DNA from: an uncultured Collinsella sp.
GTDB taxonomy: Bacteria; Actinomycetota; Coriobacteriia; Coriobacteriales; Coriobacteriaceae
Assembly: GCA_902470905.1 (NCBI GenBank)
Contig: CABRIC010000027.1
Coordinates: forward strand, 1 to 25,575
Direction of reading: 5' to 3'
DNA: 25,575 nucleotides
Part shown: positions 21,844 through 25,575 of the stretch, in pieces
How positions within the stretch are numbered: position 1 is the first letter of the stretch
Layout of the letters: the number at the start of each line of letters is the position of its first letter
The notes under the pieces: generated by a model
Seen by the model: only the letters and a program-made list of their open reading frames with translations
The model's database searches: none
Told to the model about the DNA's origin: nothing
Program-made: the position numbers and the translations under genes

Positions 21844-22782
21844 TTATTTAGCGGAGACCTTGCCGCTGGCGTCCTTGACGACCTTCATGGCAGAGACGGG
21901 GATAAAGCCCTGCTCCTCGACGAGCTTGCCCTGGACATCGTCGGAAAGCATGAACTCCAGGAAGGCCTTGGTAGCCTCGTCGGCGTCCTTGGAGCAGTAC
22001 ATGTGCTCGGTAGCCCAAATCTTAAAGGAGTCGTCGGTGACGTTTGCGCTCTTGGGCTCGACACCCTCGACCTTGATGGCGTTGAACTTGGAGTCATCGA
22101 AGTGCGAGAAGTCCAGGTAGGAGATGGCGTTGTCGGTGCTGCCCATCTGAGTCTGGACGTCGCCGGACTTGTCGAGCTCGGCGTCGCCCTTAAAGTCGAC
22201 AGCCTCGTCACCAAAGACAGCGGCCTCGAAGGTGGCGCGGGTGCCGGAGCCGGCCTTGCGGTTGAGAACGACGATCTTGGCGTCGTCGCCGCCGACCTCC
22301 TTCCAGTTGGTGATCTGGCCGGAGAAGATGCCCTTGAGCTGCTCGAGGGACAGATCGTCGACCGTCACGTTCTTGGAGACGACGGGGCCCATGCCCACGA
22401 CGGCGACCTCGTGGTCGACGAGGTTCTTGACCTGATCGGCCTCGAGCTTGGACTCGGCGAAGACGTCGGAGTTACCGATGGTGACGGTGCCGGCGGCAAC
22501 AGCGGTAAGGCCCTTGCCCGAACCGTTGCCCGAACCGGAGATGGAGACGTCGGGGTTGGCATCCATGAACTTCTCGGCAGCAGCCTCGACGAGAGCCTGG
22601 AACGAGGAGGCACCGTCGTAGGTCACCTCACCGGAGACGGACTCGGCAGCAGCGGCGCTACCCTTGTCGGCAGCGTTGGAAGCGCCTGCGCCACCGCAAC
22701 CAACGAGACCGAGGCCGACGATGCTGGCAAGACCACCAGCGAGGCCGAGGAACTGACGACGAGAATAAGCCTGATCGAGCAT
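21844..22782 (-). CDS. pstS: Phosphate-binding lipoprotein
   Basis: PstS captures phosphate outside the cell and hands it to PstC/PstA. It has 312 residues. The N-terminus carries a twin-arginine-like motif SRRQFLG (7-13), a hydrophobic stretch, and the lipobox LVGC with C29, so it is probably a Tat-exported lipoprotein anchored to the membrane. Binding-protein blocks include GSGNGSGKGL, GTVTIGNSDV, the ITNWKEVGG segment and NRKAGSGTRATFE, a phosphate-contacting loop. ATG 22782 is preferred because AAAGGAAG lies about 5 bases upstream; the longer in-frame start would add residues without a signal. It is the first gene of pstSCAB; the leader holds a 7-bp hairpin (22808-22824). Confidence 0.95.
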   Translation of the reverse strand: MLDQAYSRRQFLGLAGGLASIVGLGLVGCGGAGASNAADKGSAAAAESVSGEVTYDGASSFQALVEAAAEKFMDANPDVSISGSGNGSGKGLTAVAAGTVTIGNSDVFAESKLEADQVKNLVDHEVAVVGMGPVVSKNVTVDDLSLEQLKGIFSGQITNWKEVGGDDAKIVVLNRKAGSGTRATFEAAVFGDEAVDFKGDAELDKSGDVQTQMGSTDNAISYLDFSHFDDSKFNAIKVEGVEPKSANVTDDSFKIWATEHMYCSKDADEATKAFLEFMLSDDVQGKLVEEQGFIPVSAMKVVKDASGKVSAK

Positions 22783-22807
22783 GATCTTCCTTTCATACAT
22801 GTGACTC

Positions 22808-22824
22808 GCGGGCACCCTGCCCGC
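22808..22824 (-). other. Leader hairpin upstream of pstS
   Basis: GCGGGCA (22808-22814) and TGCCCGC (22818-22824) form a perfect 7-bp stem with a 3-base loop, about 25 bases before the pstS ATG. It may stabilise the mRNA or affect initiation. No clear Pho box was identified further upstream (22825-22980). Confidence 0.4.
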
Positions 22825-22978
22825 TTTGCTGTTTGGAAAGATACGGCCTCGATCGGACGACAGCCGCGTTATCTGCGGTCTCTTACGGGCTTTTGATAGA
22901 CCCTTACCGCAAGCGCGGCCCAGCCTTTACAAACGAATAACAATCCCCACCCAAGCATGGCGTGCCTTTTACACCAAT

Positions 22979-23054
22979 AAAAACAAAGTTGCGGTGAAAT
23001 AGTTCCCGCATGGCCATCAAATGGCCCTTTCTAGGAACTATTCCACCGCAACTT
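22979..23054 (-). terminator. Long hairpin terminator after the Sapep-type dipeptidase gene
   Basis: Bases 22986-23006 pair with 23034-23054 over 21 positions with one mismatch, and a nested GGCCAT/ATGGCC hairpin (23012-23026) sits in the loop. On the minus strand the stem is followed by TGTTTTT. It ends the dipeptidase transcript before pstS. Its size and symmetry also suggest a repeat element. Confidence 0.75.
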
Positions 23055-23075
23055 AGATTGGGAAACCGCGAAACC

Positions 23076-24512
23076 TTAAAGCTCTAATTCATTCAAACGG
23101 AGGATTGCCACGATATAGATCTTGAGCGCTTGTTTGAGCTGCTCCTCGTTGGCGCACTCGTTGGGGCCGTGCATCTGGCCACCCCATGTGGGCAGCTCCA
23201 GGCCGGTCTCCTCGGGGCCAAACGACACGGCGCGGGCAAAGTTGCGTGCGTACGTGCCACCGCCCATGGCGAAGGGCTCGGCATGCTTACCCGTAAACTC
23301 GTTATAGGTGTCAATCAGCGCCTTCACGGCTGGGTCGTCGGCAGAAACTGAGAACGGCACCTTGGCACGGCCCACGCGATACGTCACACCAAAGCGGCCC
23401 ACGAGCGGCTCGAGCTGCTCGCAGATAGTATCGGCGCTCGTGCTGTCGGGGAAACGCACGTCGATGACCTGCTCGATGTGGCCATCCGCCACACGGATGA
23501 CGCCGGGGTTGCAGGTGAGCGGGCCAAACGCCGGGCTCGTCGCGTCGATACCCAGGCCACGGCCATAGGCGTCAGCATGTACAAAGGCCAGAAACTTGAC
23601 AAACTCGTGCTCGGCAGGCGTCAGCAGGCGCTCGTCGCGCGCACCAAACGCGTCCTCGGCCTCGCGCAGGTACGTCACGATCAGGCCGACGGCGTTGATC
23701 GTCCCCTCGGGCATCGAGGCATGACCGCCAATGCCGTGGGCGAAAATCTGTGCATGCCCGTTATCGAGTGCCGTGATCTCCAGGCGGTCGGCGTTCTCAA
23801 TGGGCGCCGGCAGCTCATCGACGGCAATCGCAAGCTCGCAGATAGACTGCGACGGAATAGCGTTGCTCGCCTCGGCACCGCCCCAGGACACAATGCGCCC
23901 GCCGTCGATCTTGGAGCTCACAAACGTCGCCCCAAACTGGCCCTTCTCGGCATTGCAGACCGGGAACTCGGCATCGGGCGTAAACAGAAAGTCGGGATCT
24001 GCGTGGTTCTCCAGATAATGGTGAACGTCGGACATGCCCACCTCCTCATCGCAGCCCAGCAGCGCGCGGAAGGTATAGCGCGGGGTAATGCCGTGCTTGA
24101 GCAGATAGGCGCCGGCGTAGAGCGACAGCACGGCCGGACCCTTGTCGTCGATAACGCCGCGACCGAGCAGCCAGCCCTCGCGACGCTTCATCGCAAACGG
24201 ATCGGTATTCCAACCGGGGCCGGCGGGAACCACGTCCACGTGGCAGATGGTCGCGAGCTGCTTGTCGCCGCGGCCCGGGATATCGGCAATGCCCACATAG
24301 CCCTCGTCGTCGCTCGTCTGGTAGCCGAGCTTCTGCGCGATGCCGAGCGCGCAATCGAGCGCATCACGGACTGGGCGGCCAAACGGCGCGCCGGGCTCCG
24401 CATCGGCGGAAACTGCCACGGACGGATAACTCACCAGCTGCTCGATATCGGCGACGACATCCTCCCAGACCTCGTCGACATACTCGGTAACGCTCTGCTC
24501 CACCTGATTCAT
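23076..24512 (-). CDS. Sapep/PepV-type M20 dipeptidase
   Basis: This is a 478-residue cytosolic di-zinc peptidase releasing amino acids from small peptides. Catalytic features are H91 and D93 in CHVDVVPAG, bridging D122 in GRGVIDDKGP, E156/E157 in CDEEVGM, D180 in FTPDAEFP, and a late HGPNE histidine. The long lid domain and total length fit PepV/Sapep rather than ArgE/DapE. ATG 24512 follows a near-perfect AAGGAGG; the earlier in-frame start at 24557 has no such site. It lies 54 bases after the HAD gene on the same strand, so the two are probably co-transcribed. Confidence 0.93.
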   Translation of the reverse strand: MNQVEQSVTEYVDEVWEDVVADIEQLVSYPSVAVSADAEPGAPFGRPVRDALDCALGIAQKLGYQTSDDEGYVGIADIPGRGDKQLATICHVDVVPAGPGWNTDPFAMKRREGWLLGRGVIDDKGPAVLSLYAGAYLLKHGITPRYTFRALLGCDEEVGMSDVHHYLENHADPDFLFTPDAEFPVCNAEKGQFGATFVSSKIDGGRIVSWGGAEASNAIPSQSICELAIAVDELPAPIENADRLEITALDNGHAQIFAHGIGGHASMPEGTINAVGLIVTYLREAEDAFGARDERLLTPAEHEFVKFLAFVHADAYGRGLGIDATSPAFGPLTCNPGVIRVADGHIEQVIDVRFPDSTSADTICEQLEPLVGRFGVTYRVGRAKVPFSVSADDPAVKALIDTYNEFTGKHAEPFAMGGGTYARNFARAVSFGPEETGLELPTWGGQMHGPNECANEEQLKQALKIYIVAILRLNELEL

Positions 24513-24566
24513 GGAGGACCTCCTTACCAATGAGCGGCGAGCGTGCCCGCCCCTCACATCACATAC

Positions 24567-25229
24567 TTATATAGCGAAAAGTTTAGCAAGCTCGGCCACC
24601 GAGTGCACCACCGCATCGGCGCCCGCGGCCTCGTGCTCCCCCGGCGCCGCCGCGCCCGAATAGATGCCGATGCACGGCACGCCCATCGTGTGCGCGCCCT
24701 CGACGTCGTTAAAGCGGTCGCCAATCATCACGGCCTCGTCCGCGGTCGCGCCCAGGGCCGCCAGCGCATCGCGGACCGAATCCGCCTTGGTCTCGCGCCC
24801 TTGTGGCGGGTTCATGCCAACCACGACTTTGAACTGAGAAAGACCCAGCTCATGCACCATATCGATGCACTTCGCCTCCATGCGCGACGTCGCCACGGCC
24901 ATACGCTTGCCTTGAGTGGCCAACCCATCCAACAGCTCAGGGATTCCATCGAACACGGGGTACTCTTCCGGTCCCAGCTCATCAAAAAAGGCACGGTACT
25001 CGTCGGCCACCACAAGCGACTCCTCGCGCGAGAAGCCGTAAAAGTCGTGGAAGCTCTTCCACAGGGGCGGCCCGATCATGCGGCGCAGGTCACCCATCTG
25101 CGCCTCCGAAAACCCGCGCGCAGCCAGCGTCTTGTACGTCGAGGTCATCACCGCCCGGCCCGTATCGGCTACCGTGCCATCAAAATCAAACAGCACAATC
25201 GGCCGCTCGCATAGCTGTAATGCCGCCAT
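24567..25229 (-). CDS. HAD family hydrolase (phosphoglycolate phosphatase-like)
   Basis: This is a 220-residue cytosolic phosphatase with a C1 helical cap. Motif I is FDFDGTVADT (D15, D17), motif II the Thr-Ser of VATSRM, motif III a lysine (ETKADSV) and motif IV MIGDRFNDVEGA. The cap (about 30-95) contains IGPPLWKSF, typical of Gph-like enzymes. The exact substrate is unknown. ATG 25229 is chosen because GAGGG lies 7 bases upstream; an alternative GTG at 25262 lacks support. It is first in a likely operon with the dipeptidase and divergent from the DegV gene. Confidence 0.9.
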   Translation of the reverse strand: MAALQLCERPIVLFDFDGTVADTGRAVMTSTYKTLAARGFSEAQMGDLRRMIGPPLWKSFHDFYGFSREESLVVADEYRAFFDELGPEEYPVFDGIPELLDGLATQGKRMAVATSRMEAKCIDMVHELGLSQFKVVVGMNPPQGRETKADSVRDALAALGATADEAVMIGDRFNDVEGAHTMGVPCIGIYSGAAAPGEHEAAGADAVVHSVAELAKLFAI

Positions 25230-25277
25230 CGATATCCCTCTTCCCCAATTGGCGATTTCCACACCGACACTTCAAAC

Positions 25278-25293
25278 TGTTGACTATTCAACA
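25278..25293. promoter_or_regulatory. Palindrome in the divergent HAD/degV region
   Basis: TGTTGA-CTAT-TCAACA is a perfect 6-bp inverted repeat with a 4-base spacer, lying 8 bases before the degV -35. It is a plausible operator with no assigned regulator. Confidence 0.4.
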
Positions 25294-25300
25294 ATTAAAG

Positions 25301-25329
25301 CTGGCAATGTGAAACAACTCAACTATACT
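25301..25329 (+). promoter_or_regulatory. Promoter of the DegV-family gene
   Basis: CTGGCA (25301-25306) and TATACT (25324-25329) are spaced by 17 bases. Transcription would start near 25336, leaving a leader of about 50 bases with a small GGCGC-GCAA-GCGCC hairpin (25354-25367). Confidence 0.55.
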
Positions 25330-25385
25330 TGTCGCACTTTGCTCTAAGAAGGCGGCGCGCAAGCGCCCCAACGAAAGGTGCAATT

Positions 25386-25527
25386 ATGTCTTTTGCCATC
25401 ATAACCGACTCCACGTCGGACATCTCACCCGCCCGCGCCCAAGAGCTCGGCATTTACGTGATTCCGCTGCATGTGATTATCGAGGGCGAGGACCTGCTCG
25501 ACCAGGTACAAATCACCGCCAAGGAGT
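25386..25527 (+). CDS. DegV family protein, 3'-truncated by adapter
   Basis: Only the first 47 residues are present. They start MSFAIITDSTSDIS, the diagnostic N-terminus of DegV proteins, whose family binds fatty acids and, in some cases, presents them to a fatty-acid kinase. AAAGGTG (25374-25380) precedes the ATG by about 5 bases. The frame then runs into Nextera adapter at 25528, so the truncation is technical, not biological. Confidence 0.88.
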
Positions 25528-25575
25528 CTGTCTCTTATACACATCTCCGAGCCCACGAGACGCTACGCTATCTCG
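25528..25575. other. Untrimmed Nextera adapter, index and P7 start (synthetic)
   Basis: CTGTCTCTTATACACATCT (25528-25546) opens the reverse complement of the read-2 adapter (to 25561). The index GCTACGCT (25562-25569) and ATCTCG, the first bases of the P7 tail, follow. The index is the reverse complement of bases 1-8. Confidence 0.97.

Noticed and set aside
20797..22896. Long plus-strand open frame (about 699 codons) opposite pstC and pstS
   Set aside because: It is antisense to well-identified genes, has repetitive composition and no recognisable family; it arises from GC-rich codon bias.
24513..24523. GGAGGACCTCC palindrome covering the dipeptidase ribosome site
   Set aside because: With a 1-base centre it cannot form an intramolecular hairpin; probably a by-product of the strong Shine-Dalgarno sequence.

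Overview
The window is a GC-rich bacterial contig of about 25.5 kb. Its protein sequences look most like gut Coriobacteriia, probably Collinsella; this is an inference from family resemblance and base composition, not from a marker gene. Both extreme ends are synthetic. Bases 1-42 and 25528-25575 match Illumina Nextera read-2 adapter with the same 8-base index on each side, so real DNA runs from about 43 to 25527 and both outermost reading frames are cut artificially.

Layout: a small antitoxin-like fragment (52-249) comes first, then a serine-biosynthesis group: serC, serA, an M20 peptidase and a short DUF1015-like protein, punctuated by strong terminators. On the minus strand follow two tandem histidine phosphatases and a nitroreductase with a DtxR/IdeR-like box upstream. 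A HdeD-like membrane protein and a YaiI/YqxD protein form a tightly coupled + strand pair. They converge on a minus-strand heavy-metal permease with a histidine-rich loop. A DEDDh exonuclease follows.

Bases 10730-12620 are visibly poorer in G+C. They hold a gene broken at a run of eight G (AbiEi-like N-terminal half, DUF559/Vsr-like nuclease C-terminal half) and, just downstream, two inverted copies of a 42-bp repeat. Next is a zinc/cadmium resistance cluster: a SmtB/CadC-type ArsR repressor behind a consensus promoter buried in a perfect 23-bp inverted repeat, a stand-alone HMA metal-binding protein, and a P1B-type ATPase that lacks its own HMA domain and has a third copy of the operator in front of it. 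A 127-nt imperfect palindrome and a degenerate tRNA-like stretch fill the gap to a DtxR/MntR-family regulator.

The rest is mostly minus strand: a Cof-type HAD phosphatase behind an ABC-F (Uup-like) ATPase, the phosphate operon pstS-pstC-pstA-pstB without phoU, a PepV/Sapep-type dipeptidase behind a second HAD phosphatase, and the start of a DegV-family gene on the + strand, cut by adapter. Themes are serine synthesis, metal homeostasis and phosphate uptake. The window also has many long intergenic hairpins and repeat-like palindromes. No CRISPR array, insertion sequence, rRNA or intact tRNA was seen.
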